Shown: positions 8,528 to 16,393 of the stretch, one piece after another | How the letters are laid out: each line of letters begins with the position of its first letter | Position numbering within the stretch: position 1 is the stretch's first letter | DNA from: Marinobacterium sp. | Lineage (GTDB): Bacteria > Pseudomonadota > Gammaproteobacteria > Pseudomonadales > Balneatricaceae | NCBI GenBank assembly: GCA_003250495.1 | Contig: QKGH01000180.1 | Span: 1-57,296 of the forward strand | Direction: 5' to 3' | Length of the DNA stretch: 57,296 nucleotides | The notes under the pieces: generated by a model | Databases searched by the model: none | Told to the model about the DNA's origin: nothing | The model's input: the letters and a program-made list of their open reading frames with translations, nothing else | Translations under genes and position numbers: made by a program

Positions 8528-10972
8528 ATGCTACCGCTGCAGCTCTACTTCTCGGACGAGTACAAGTTACTGACGGCCGCCCAGCTCCTGACCGGGGTCC
8601 AGCAAGCGACGCTGTGCGACGACCGGCTGCTGCTTGAGGGGATGCAGAAACTTGGCTTCCTGCAGGCGACGGATCTGCCGAAGGAGAGTCTGACCGCCAT
8701 CAAAGATGGCAAGCTTCCCCGCTTTACCCCGCCCGCACCAACGCCGGCCATCCTGACGCTCGAGCAGGCCAACCGCCAGTTCAACATCTACCTGAAACAG
8801 ATCGACACCCTGGCGGAACACCACTCGGACGGCGAGCCGGGCTATCTGACCGTCGATCCCTTTACCCTGCATCCCGCCTGCTCGCCGCTGTCCGGCGGAA
8901 CGGTAATCGACATGCTGACACGCAAGTTGGTGGCATTGGCGCAGATCGCCGAAGATCACGCACTGATCCTGGAGCTGGCACAACCCACCGAGGAGCAGCT
9001 GGAAAGCTGGCTGCAGATTCTTGAGCTGCTGATGCAGGAGCCCGCACTGCGCCACATTCCGGTCGCTATCTGCCTGAGCGCCACCTCCAAACGCCTGCTC
9101 CCGACCCTCGGTTACCTCGAGCGTCTGTGCCGGGATCGCACGCTGCAGCTCAGGATCAGGCTGACAGAGCACCCCTATCGAACCGGCGCCAGCTGGCCCT
9201 TCGCCTACACCACGCCGGTACTGGAGCATCCGCTCGCCATTGCCATGCACTTCGCCACCGCCTGCGCCTTCCTGGCCAGCGCGAATAACCAGCACCTGCT
9301 CCCCGAGTTGATACTGCACAGCCGCGGCCTGCTGGAGCTGACCCAGCCGCTGACCGGCAACCGCTGGCGCATCCGGCTGCAGGAAGCCAACCCGCCCACC
9401 CGGCCCAACGACAACAACGGCCCCGAAGGCCCCTGCCTGCTGCCGGGACTGGCGCCGGTCAGCCACCAGATCCATGAAACCCTGCACCAGCTCAACCAGA
9501 CCGCCAAGCGGGCGGTACCCATCATCGGCGGCCAGCGCAGCCCGGAAAACGCGGAGAAGATCCGCTACCGACCCGCCGAAATCGACCTGCCCGCCGGCAA
9601 CGTCGTGCCCGCCAGCGAACACCAGGTACGCCAGGCATTCGCGGTCTGTAGCGAGGCCCAGCGCGCCTGGGGCGAACTGTCGTTGTATGAACGCCGTGAC
9701 ATCATTCAGACCTTCGCCAACACACTGGCCGCCGAACAGGTCGAACTGGCGCTGCTGTGTGCCCAGGAAACCGGCATCCCTCTCAACGACTGTCTGCAGG
9801 AGATCCAGGAAGCGCTACGCCTGATCCACTGCCATCTGCAGCAGGCGGTCGACGTCATGGCCACCCAACCGCTGCCGTCGCGCGGCGACAGCACCTGCAT
9901 GCACCCGCTGCCGCGCGGCACCCTGCTCGGCCTGTTGCCCTGGAACCAGCCCTTAGCACCGTTCGCCACCATCGCCAGTGCCGTGCTGCTGACCGGCAAC
10001 GCCCTGCTGATCCGGCCCGCCTGCCCCGCCGCGCTGACCGCGACCCGGCTGTTCGACCTGCTGCTCAAAGCCGGCGTGCCCGGCGACCTGATCGCCCTGC
10101 TGCCCGGCGACATGGATGCGATCGGCAGCCACCTGCTGGACGACTACCGCCTGGAGGGGGTGCTGTTCAATGGCACCCCGGTCGCCGCCAACACGGTGCA
10201 GCAGTACATGGCCCGGCGCGTGGGGGCGCCGCCACTGCCGTTTTTGACCGATACCGGCGGGCGGCATGCGGTCATCGTCGATCGTGATTCCGACCCGGAA
10301 GTGCTGTTGCCCGTTTTGTTACGCGCCGCCCTGGCGCGCAACGGCCAGCACCCCGCCGCGCTACGGGTGCTGTATGTCGAGGAGGGGATCGCCGAGCAGA
10401 TGGAGGAGTTGCTAACGCAGGCGCTGCAATGGGTCCACATGGGCGCCCCGGAGGCACGCCAGACCGAACTCGGCCCGCTGATCAGCCGCGAGCAGATGGA
10501 TCGTACCTACCTGCATATAGAGCGCTTTCGCAGCAAAGGCCGCGTGGTGGCGCAACCGGTGCTGCCCGCCGAGTGGCACGAGAGCTATTTCGTCCCGCCC
10601 ACCCTGCTGCGGCTCTATTCGCTCGACGAACTGCAGGAAGCGATCGAGGCCCCGGTCATCCATCTGATCCGGTTCGACCGGGAGCAGATCGACCGCACCA
10701 TCGATGAGATCAACCGCTCCGGATTCGCCATGGCACTGACGCTCTACTCCGGTGACAGCGAACTCACCGAACGCCTTGGCCGCGAGGCCCGGGTCAGCGA
10801 GCTGAATCTGAACCCGAGCCAGCTCTACCCGGTCAGCGGCTATTGCCCCGGCTCCGGCAGCGGACTGTCGGGCACCGCCGCCAGACCCGGCACCGCCGAC
10901 TACCTGAAAGCGCTGGTACGCTATCAGATAGTCACCCGGGATGAGGGCTGCCGTAACACGCTGTTCAATTGA
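8528..10972 (+). CDS. PutA-like proline dehydrogenase/P5C dehydrogenase homologue, probable double pseudoenzyme
   Basis: The architecture follows bifunctional PutA: an N-terminal proline-dehydrogenase-like half (about residues 80-300) and a C-terminal aldehyde-dehydrogenase half (about 355-800). It is short at 814 residues against 1000-1300 for PutA. The barrel half keeps only traces (YLERLCRDRTLQLRIRLTEH where PutA has the RLVKGAYWD strand), and the ATHNA and RRLxEN motifs are absent. The dehydrogenase half aligns well (GLLPWNQPLAPFATIASAVL; SGLSGTAARPG), but the catalytic Cys motif GQxCxAL reads GQHPAAL (Pro609) and the ETGG glutamate is Asp575. Both active sites therefore look lost. The second ATG (8528) is preferred because an AGGGA site sits at the right distance. 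It converges with ppnN, with stops overlapping by 8 bases. A regulatory or scaffold role is inference. Confidence 0.75.
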   Translation: MLPLQLYFSDEYKLLTAAQLLTGVQQATLCDDRLLLEGMQKLGFLQATDLPKESLTAIKDGKLPRFTPPAPTPAILTLEQANRQFNIYLKQIDTLAEHHSDGEPGYLTVDPFTLHPACSPLSGGTVIDMLTRKLVALAQIAEDHALILELAQPTEEQLESWLQILELLMQEPALRHIPVAICLSATSKRLLPTLGYLERLCRDRTLQLRIRLTEHPYRTGASWPFAYTTPVLEHPLAIAMHFATACAFLASANNQHLLPELILHSRGLLELTQPLTGNRWRIRLQEANPPTRPNDNNGPEGPCLLPGLAPVSHQIHETLHQLNQTAKRAVPIIGGQRSPENAEKIRYRPAEIDLPAGNVVPASEHQVRQAFAVCSEAQRAWGELSLYERRDIIQTFANTLAAEQVELALLCAQETGIPLNDCLQEIQEALRLIHCHLQQAVDVMATQPLPSRGDSTCMHPLPRGTLLGLLPWNQPLAPFATIASAVLLTGNALLIRPACPAALTATRLFDLLLKAGVPGDLIALLPGDMDAIGSHLLDDYRLEGVLFNGTPVAANTVQQYMARRVGAPPLPFLTDTGGRHAVIVDRDSDPEVLLPVLLRAALARNGQHPAALRVLYVEEGIAEQMEELLTQALQWVHMGAPEARQTELGPLISREQMDRTYLHIERFRSKGRVVAQPVLPAEWHESYFVPPTLLRLYSLDELQEAIEAPVIHLIRFDREQIDRTIDEINRSGFAMALTLYSGDSELTERLGREARVSELNLNPSQLYPVSGYCPGSGSGLSGTAARPGTADYLKALVRYQIVTRDEGCRNTLFN

Positions 10973-12356
10973 CCGCGGCCGGCTCCGGCCGCGCCAGCCT
11001 GAAGCAGGGCGTGTACTCTTCGTAGTTGATCTTCATCCGGCGCTGCTCGACGAAGGCGGTAAGCAGACGATCGAGTGCGCCCATCACCTCGGCCTCGCCC
11101 TGTAACTCGAACGGGCCATGCTCCTCGATGGCCCGAATCCCCGGCTCCTTGACGTTCCCCGCCACGATACCGGACAGCGCGCAGCGCAACTGCGCGGCCA
11201 GCTCATGGTCGGGCAGACTGCGTGACAGGCACAGCCCGGCCATATTGGCATGGGTCGGTTCGAACGGCCGCTGCAGCTGCAGCGGGATATGCAGCTGCCA
11301 GTTGTAATGGTAGGACTCGCCCACCGCCTTGCGGTGCAGCGTCACCTGATCGAGCAGCACGCGGGAACGCTCGGCGACGCGGTGCGGATCGTCGATGATG
11401 ATCTCGTACAGTCCACGCGCCCGCTCCCCCAACGTATCGCGGATAAAGGCATCCACGGTGTCGAAATAGGCCTCGCTGCCCGCCGGGCCGGTAAAGATGA
11501 ACGGGAAGGGTATGTCGCGGTTCTCCTCCCGCAGCAGGATACCGAGCATATAGAGGATCTCCTCGGCAGTCCCCGCGCCGCCCGGAAATACCACGATACC
11601 ATGCCCCAGGCGAACGAACGCCTCGAGACGCTTCTCGATATCCGGCATGATGATCAGCTCGTTGACGATCGGGTTGGGTGACTCCGCCGCGATGATGCCC
11701 GGCTCGGTGACACCCACATAGCGCGCCTGCTGGATACGCTGTTTGGCATGCGCGATCGTGGCCCCCTTCATCGGCCCCTTCATCGCACCGGGGCCGCAAC
11801 CGGTACAGATATTCATGCCCCGCAGGCCGAGCTCGTAACCGACCTTCTTGGTGTAGTCATATTCATGCCGGCTGATCGAGTGGCCGCCCCAGCACACCAT
11901 CAGGTTGGGTTTGATATGCGGGCGCAACGCGTTGGCGTGGCGCAGGATATGGAACACCATGTTCGTCGCCATCGCCGAGCCCTGCAGGCTGTCGCAGCAT
12001 TTATCGAACTCGTCCTCGACATAGAGCAGGTCGCGCAGCACCGCAAACAGATGCTCGCGTATCCCCTGGATGATCCGACCATCGACGAATGCCGAGGCCG
12101 GTGCGTTGATCAGGTCGAGCTGGACGCCCCGATGCTTCTGACTGATCTGGACATCGAAACCGCTGAACCGCTCCAGCACCGTACGGGTACTATCCAACTC
12201 GCTCCCGCAGTTCAGCACCGCCAGCGCACATTGACGCAGTAACCGGTACAGGCCGCCCTGGCTTTTATCCTGGAGTTTGGCAACTTCATAAGGCGAGAGC
12301 ATGTCGAGGCTCTCGAGCGGTGTGACGCTGGCGTTGACAAAGGCTTCGGTCATCAT
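10965..12356 (-). CDS. ppnN: Nucleotide 5'-monophosphate nucleosidase PpnN (YgdH family)
   Basis: A 463-residue member of the large LOG-type family to which E. coli PpnN belongs; PpnN hydrolyses purine and pyrimidine nucleoside monophosphates to base and ribose phosphate and is stimulated by (p)ppGpp. Motifs visible are VCWGGHSISRHEYDY, NICTGCGPGAMKGPMKGA, TEPGIIAAESPNPIVNELI, the LOG core PGGAGTAEEILYMLG, and the C-terminal GIVAGNVKEPGIRAIEEHGP. The frame extends to 12428, but an ideal AAGGAGG site lies just before two adjacent ATGs at 12356 and 12353, so the start is there. The 225-base gap to the divergent PhoH gene should hold promoters for both. Confidence 0.93.
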   Translation of the reverse strand: MMTEAFVNASVTPLESLDMLSPYEVAKLQDKSQGGLYRLLRQCALAVLNCGSELDSTRTVLERFSGFDVQISQKHRGVQLDLINAPASAFVDGRIIQGIREHLFAVLRDLLYVEDEFDKCCDSLQGSAMATNMVFHILRHANALRPHIKPNLMVCWGGHSISRHEYDYTKKVGYELGLRGMNICTGCGPGAMKGPMKGATIAHAKQRIQQARYVGVTEPGIIAAESPNPIVNELIIMPDIEKRLEAFVRLGHGIVVFPGGAGTAEEILYMLGILLREENRDIPFPFIFTGPAGSEAYFDTVDAFIRDTLGERARGLYEIIIDDPHRVAERSRVLLDQVTLHRKAVGESYHYNWQLHIPLQLQRPFEPTHANMAGLCLSRSLPDHELAAQLRCALSGIVAGNVKEPGIRAIEEHGPFELQGEAEVMGALDRLLTAFVEQRRMKINYEEYTPCFRLARPEPAAVN

Positions 12357-12581
12357 GACCACCTCCTTGCTCAGGCAGATAAAAACAGCTCCCGGCCGGC
12401 GGCGCTGACCGGGGTCAACCGCCTTCAATATGAACTGATATCGGCGGTTTGGCTACTATCACTTATAAAAAACAGCAACTTGCAGATAGGCAGACAGGAA
12501 ATCTCCGGGCCAAATTAGATTGTAAATAGCGCGGCCATGAATTAGTTTGAACCCAGAGCCCTCCGCAGAAGGAACCACCCG

Positions 12582-13970
12582 ATGACTGCGTCTAAGCTGT
12601 ATCTCCTCGACACCAACGTGCTGCTGCACGACCCCAAGTGCCTATACGAGTTCAAGGAGCAGGATATCGCGATACCGATGACCGTGCTCGAAGAGCTCGA
12701 TGACATCAAGGATCGCAAGAAGAATGTGGCCGCCGAGGCTCGCCATGCCATCCGAGCTATCGACGACATCCTCAGTACCGCCACCAACTCCAGCCAGATC
12801 ACCAAAGGGGTGCAGATCAAACTCGAGGGCAAGGAGCGCACGATCAAGCTCGGCCATCTCTCCATCTTCCCCGACCATGAGTTGACCGCCCGCCAGGGAT
12901 TCCTGCCCGACGAGCGCAACAAGGACAACAAGATCATCAACTGCGCGCTGCACCTGCAGGCCACCTATCCGCACCGCCAGGTGATCCTGGTCACCAAGGA
13001 CATCAACATGCGCCTGAAGGCGCTCGGTGCCGGCCTGCAGCGCGTCGAGGATTACCGCACCGACCAGCTGGTCTCCGACATCGAGTTGCTGCCGGCCGGT
13101 CATCAGCACCTGGACAAGCCGTTCTGGGAGGGGGTGGAGCAGGTAGAGAGTTTTCAGGAGGACGGCAAGACCTACCACAAGGTCGACCGCGCCCTGCTGC
13201 CCGACACCTACCCCAACGAATATATCTACGATGACAGCCGCGATTTCGCCGCCCGTACCGTCCGGACCGAGGGCGACAAGGTCACCCTGCTCGATTTGGG
13301 CTATGAGCACCTGATGCAGCAGAGCTGCTGGGGTATCCAGCCGGTCAACATTCAGCAGGCGTTCGCCATGCAGTCGCTGCTGGATCCGAACATCGACCTC
13401 AGCATCTTGCTCGGCGCCGCCGGCTCCGGTAAGACCCTGATCGCCCTGGCCTGCGCGCTGGAGATGGTGATCGAGGAGCGCCGTTACAACAAGATCATCG
13501 TCACCCGCTCGACCCCGCCGGTGGCCGAGGATATCGGCTTCCTGCCCGGTACCGAGGAGGAGAAGATGACCCCCTGGCTCAGCTCCATCAACGACAACCT
13601 GGAAGCGATGCACGAGCACGACGAGCGTCCGCAGAGCAGCGTCAAATACGCCATCGAGAAAGCCAACATCCAGTTCAAGTCGCTGAACTTCATCCGCGGC
13701 CGCAGCATCCAGAACGCGATCGTGCTGATCGACGAGTCGCAGAACCTGACCCCGCAGCAGCTGAAGACGATCCTGACCCGCTGCGGCAAGAACACCAAGA
13801 TGGTCTGCCTCGGCAACCTGGCGCAGATCGACTCCAACTACCTGACCGCGCTGACCTCGGGCCTGACCTACATCGTCGAGCGCTTCCGCAACTTCGAAGG
13901 CTCCGCCAGCATCCACTTCGAGGGGATCTTCCGTTCCCGCCTGGCCGAGTACGCCGAAGAGCAGCTCTGA
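12582..13970 (+). CDS. PIN-PhoH family ATPase
   Basis: A 462-residue fusion of an N-terminal PIN ribonuclease-like domain (LDTNVLLHDP at residues 9-18, acidic TKDINMR near 140) and a C-terminal PhoH ATPase (Walker A GAAGSGKTLIA near 278, Walker B IVLIDESQNL near 385). This is the long PhoH2-type form, for which related proteins show RNA-unwinding and RNase activity. The PIN acidic residues (Asp9 and the later Asp/Glu pairs) appear intact. It stands alone, divergent from ppnN, with a GC-rich hairpin after its stop. It should not be confused with the short PhoH of the ybeY/ybeZ locus, which lacks PIN. Confidence 0.92.
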   Translation: MTASKLYLLDTNVLLHDPKCLYEFKEQDIAIPMTVLEELDDIKDRKKNVAAEARHAIRAIDDILSTATNSSQITKGVQIKLEGKERTIKLGHLSIFPDHELTARQGFLPDERNKDNKIINCALHLQATYPHRQVILVTKDINMRLKALGAGLQRVEDYRTDQLVSDIELLPAGHQHLDKPFWEGVEQVESFQEDGKTYHKVDRALLPDTYPNEYIYDDSRDFAARTVRTEGDKVTLLDLGYEHLMQQSCWGIQPVNIQQAFAMQSLLDPNIDLSILLGAAGSGKTLIALACALEMVIEERRYNKIIVTRSTPPVAEDIGFLPGTEEEKMTPWLSSINDNLEAMHEHDERPQSSVKYAIEKANIQFKSLNFIRGRSIQNAIVLIDESQNLTPQQLKTILTRCGKNTKMVCLGNLAQIDSNYLTALTSGLTYIVERFRNFEGSASIHFEGIFRSRLAEYAEEQL

Positions 13971-13984
13971 CCCTCTGCGCACCC

Positions 13985-14010
13985 GGGGTGGCCCTGCCGC
14001 GGGCCGCCCC
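13985..14010 (+). terminator. GC-rich hairpin after the PhoH-family gene
   Basis: GGGGTGGCCC and GGGCCGCCCC pair over 10 positions (one G-U) around the loop TGCCGC, 15 bases after the stop codon. No T-run follows, so it may stabilise the 3' end or assist Rho rather than act as an intrinsic terminator. Confidence 0.45.
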
Positions 14011-14182
14011 AGGTGCGCCGCACAATGCTTCCTGCCCCCTATCGCCTTTCAACTTTGGTCATTCCGACGAAAGTCTTAAACCAGGGCAAAAACCCATATA
14101 TCATGCGGGTTACAGGCTGATGAAGCGGCCCCCGCCCGAATACCCACACTACAAGCACGGTTTTAATCCATTGCCACTTGCC

Positions 14183-14188
14183 TATAAT
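14183..14188 (+). promoter_or_regulatory. Candidate -10 box (TATAAT), distal mqo promoter
   Basis: A perfect consensus TATAAT in a plus-strand gap before mqo. The hexamer 17 bases upstream (14160-14165, GTTTTA) is a poor -35, so activator dependence or chance are both possible. Confidence 0.35.
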
Positions 14189-14279
14189 GCGGCGCAGCAG
14201 AATACCTATAACGGCGTCCCACGCGAATCCGGCTTTCCATACCCCCACCTCCGGTATGAGCTCCGGTCGCTACGGACCT

Positions 14280-14285
14280 TATAAT
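14280..14285 (+). promoter_or_regulatory. Candidate -10 box (TATAAT), proximal mqo promoter
   Basis: A second perfect TATAAT, 97 bases downstream of the first. The 17-bp-spaced upstream hexamer (14257-14262, TGAGCT) matches -35 poorly. It would give an mqo leader of about 185 bases. Confidence 0.35.
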
Positions 14286-14477
14286 TTCCGTCTGTTTTTT
14301 CCATGCGCTTGAAACAGACCTTCCCGATCGCTTGAAGGGGCAAAAGTGCGCCCGACCCGAACCTGGGCGAACGATACGGGGCACCGTCGGTGGAGTAGCA
14401 ACGATGCTATCCAGGCCAAAAGCCGTTTTCCGCCGCCGGGACATATCCCATTGTTTATTATCAATTGGCGAACTCCT

Positions 14478-15983
14478 ATGACCACCAAATCTGTCGACGT
14501 GTTGCTAGTCGGGGCGGGCGCGATGAGCACCACCCTCGGGATGCTGCTCAAACAGCTCGATCCCTCACTGAAGATCTGCATGGCTGAACGTCTCAGCCAA
14601 GTTGCCCACGAAAGTACCGATGGCTGGAACAATGCCGGTACCGGGCACGCCGCCTACTGCGAACTGAACTACACCCCCCAGCAACCCGACGGCAGTATCA
14701 ACACCAGCAAAGCTTTCTCCATCAACTCCGCGTTCGAAATCAGCCTGCAGTTCTGGAGCTGGCTGGTGGAACACAGCGTTCTTCCGACACCGCACCAGTT
14801 CATCAACCCCACCCCGCACATGAGTTTTGTCTGGGGCGAGGAGAACGTGCAGTTCCTGCGTAAGCGCTACGAAGCCCTCTCCGCCACGCCGGCCTTCTCC
14901 GCCATGGAGTACAGCGAAGACCCCGAGGTGCTGCGTCAGTGGATGCCGCTGGTGATGCAGGACCGTGACCCGGCCGAGAAGATCGCCGCCACCCGCGTAC
15001 GCTACGGCTCCGACGTCAACTTCGGCGCCCTGGCCCGCCTGATGACCGAATACCTGCGCGAACAGCCGGAGTTCGACCTGCTGCTGAGCCGCATCGTCAC
15101 CGATCTGGACAAGCAGGCCGACGGCAGCTGGATCGTGACGCTGAAAAACACCGAAAGCGGCGCCAAAGAGCAGGTCAAAGCCAACTTCGTCTTCCTCGGT
15201 GCCGGTGGTGGCGCACTGCCGCTGCTGCAGAAATCCGGCATCAGCGAAGGCAAGGGGTACGGCGGTTTCCCGGTCAGCGGCCAATGGCTGGTCTGCCGCA
15301 AGCCGGAGATCGTCTCCAAGCACCTGGCCAAGGTGTACGGCAAAGCCGCTATCGGCGCGCCGCCCATGTCCGTGCCGCACCTGGACACCCGCATCATCGA
15401 CGGCGAGAAAGCGCTGCTGTTCGGGCCCTTCGCCGGTTTCACCACCAAGTTCCTGAAACAGGGCTCGCTGCTCGATCTGCCGCTCAGCATCCGTCCCAGC
15501 AACATCGCCCCGATGCTGTCCGTCGCCGTGCATAACATGGACCTGACCCGCTACCTGATCAGCGAAGTGATGCAGTCGCACAAATCCCGTGTCGAGGCCC
15601 TGCGCTACTACTTCCCGGACGTCAAGGACGAGGATTGGGAGCTCGCCTACGCCGGCCAGCGCGTGCAGATCATCAAGAAGGACCAGAGCTCATCGCGCCT
15701 CGGCAAGCTGGAGTTCGGCACCGAGGTCATCACCGCCGGTGACTGCTCTCTCGCCGCGCTGCTGGGCGCGTCGCCCGGCGCCTCCACCTCGGTCAACACC
15801 ATGATCGGCATTATCGAGCAGTGCTTTATCCAGCACCTCGGCAAAGAGGAGTGGAAGGAGCGCCTGAAGGAGATCATCCCCTCCTACGGCCAGTCGCTGA
15901 ACGACAACCCGGAGCTGCTGCACCAGGTCCGCGAACGTACCCTGCGCGTGCTGGAGCTGGATCAGCAACACACGCCCGCCTGA
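14478..15983 (+). CDS. mqo: Malate:quinone oxidoreductase
   Basis: A 501-residue FAD enzyme that oxidises L-malate to oxaloacetate and passes electrons to quinone at the membrane, replacing or supplementing soluble malate dehydrogenase in the TCA cycle. The N-terminal dinucleotide-binding fold ([19 protein letters not shown]) is followed by family-typical stretches: [77 protein letters not shown], and [19 protein letters not shown] near the C-terminus. The frame is open to 14346, but [12 protein letters not shown] is the homologous start. It is monocistronic to all appearance, with a long leader upstream and a 34-bp perfect palindrome 7 bases after the stop. Confidence 0.95.
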   Translation: MTTKSVDVLLVGAGAMSTTLGMLLKQLDPSLKICMAERLSQVAHESTDGWNNAGTGHAAYCELNYTPQQPDGSINTSKAFSINSAFEISLQFWSWLVEHSVLPTPHQFINPTPHMSFVWGEENVQFLRKRYEALSATPAFSAMEYSEDPEVLRQWMPLVMQDRDPAEKIAATRVRYGSDVNFGALARLMTEYLREQPEFDLLLSRIVTDLDKQADGSWIVTLKNTESGAKEQVKANFVFLGAGGGALPLLQKSGISEGKGYGGFPVSGQWLVCRKPEIVSKHLAKVYGKAAIGAPPMSVPHLDTRIIDGEKALLFGPFAGFTTKFLKQGSLLDLPLSIRPSNIAPMLSVAVHNMDLTRYLISEVMQSHKSRVEALRYYFPDVKDEDWELAYAGQRVQIIKKDQSSSRLGKLEFGTEVITAGDCSLAALLGASPGASTSVNTMIGIIEQCFIQHLGKEEWKERLKEIIPSYGQSLNDNPELLHQVRERTLRVLELDQQHTPA

Positions 15984-15989
15984 CCGCAA

Positions 15990-16023
15990 CCGGGAGGAGG
16001 CGCTGGCCAGCGCCTCCTCCCGG
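15990..16023. repeat. 34-bp perfect palindrome between mqo and yidD
   Basis: CCGGGAGGAGGCGCTGG is followed at once by its exact reverse complement (17+17 bases). It lies between the mqo stop (15983) and the yidD ATG (16028). As RNA it would form a very stable hairpin; no T-run follows. It may act as a 3'-end stabiliser or a Rho-type terminator, or limit yidD expression, since its GGAGG sequences would be paired and yidD has no other obvious ribosome binding site. Confidence 0.7.
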
Positions 16024-16027
16024 CGTT

Positions 16028-16333
16028 ATGCTTGCCGCCATGAACCGCCTTAGCCACTACCTTTCGCGCACCTTGACGCTGGTGTTCAGATTCCTGATCA
16101 AAGCGTACCAATACCTGATCAGTCCGCTGCTCGGCAGCAACTGCCGCTTTTACCCCAGCTGTTCCGCCTACACCCTGGAGGCGATCGAACGGCACGGTCC
16201 GCTGCGCGGCTGCTGGCTGGGATTGCGTCGAATTCTGCGCTGCCATCCCTTCAGCGCCGGCGGTATCGACCCGGTACCGGCCCCCAAACAGCGTTGCCAA
16301 CATGACCACGAGCACGGTTTGAAGCGGGACTGA
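16028..16333 (+). CDS. yidD: Membrane protein insertion efficiency factor YidD
   Basis: A small (101-residue) amphipathic protein with the family hallmark [20 protein letters not shown] followed by [20 protein letters not shown]. YidD assists the YidC/Sec route of inner-membrane protein insertion. The N-terminal segment [20 protein letters not shown] is the predicted membrane-binding helix. The usual place of yidD is between rnpA and yidC near rpmH; here it lies between mqo and an SLC5-type gene, so it is displaced or a second copy. Two ATGs (16028, 16040) are possible and neither has a good ribosome binding site; homologues usually begin shortly before the helix. Confidence 0.9.
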   Translation: MLAAMNRLSHYLSRTLTLVFRFLIKAYQYLISPLLGSNCRFYPSCSAYTLEAIERHGPLRGCWLGLRRILRCHPFSAGGIDPVPAPKQRCQHDHEHGLKRD

Positions 16334-16393
16334 GCGGGGGTTTACATCCACCGCTCCGGCCGGCAATACTGACAGCAAAAACAGGGCCGACCG

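Larger units (their letters stand above)
13971..14477. other. 507-base intergenic region: hairpin, candidate promoters and long mqo leader
   Basis: No convincing gene lies here. The plus-strand ORF 13988-14284 (98 codons) and the minus-strand ORF 14163-14444 show no family motif or good ribosome binding site, and both cover AT-rich promoter-like sequence. After the hairpin at 13985-14010 there are two perfect TATAAT hexamers, at 14183-14188 and 14280-14285. If the second is used, the mqo mRNA has a leader of roughly 185 bases (14290-14477) rich in short GC stems. I recognise no known riboswitch class in it. Confidence 0.5.

Noticed and set aside
12642-13982. 446-codon minus-strand ORF
   Set aside because: Antisense to the PIN-PhoH gene with shadow-like Asp/Gly/Val-rich composition.
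13988-14284. 98-codon plus-strand ORF before mqo
   Set aside because: Covers a hairpin and two TATAAT boxes, no family resemblance and no ribosome binding site.
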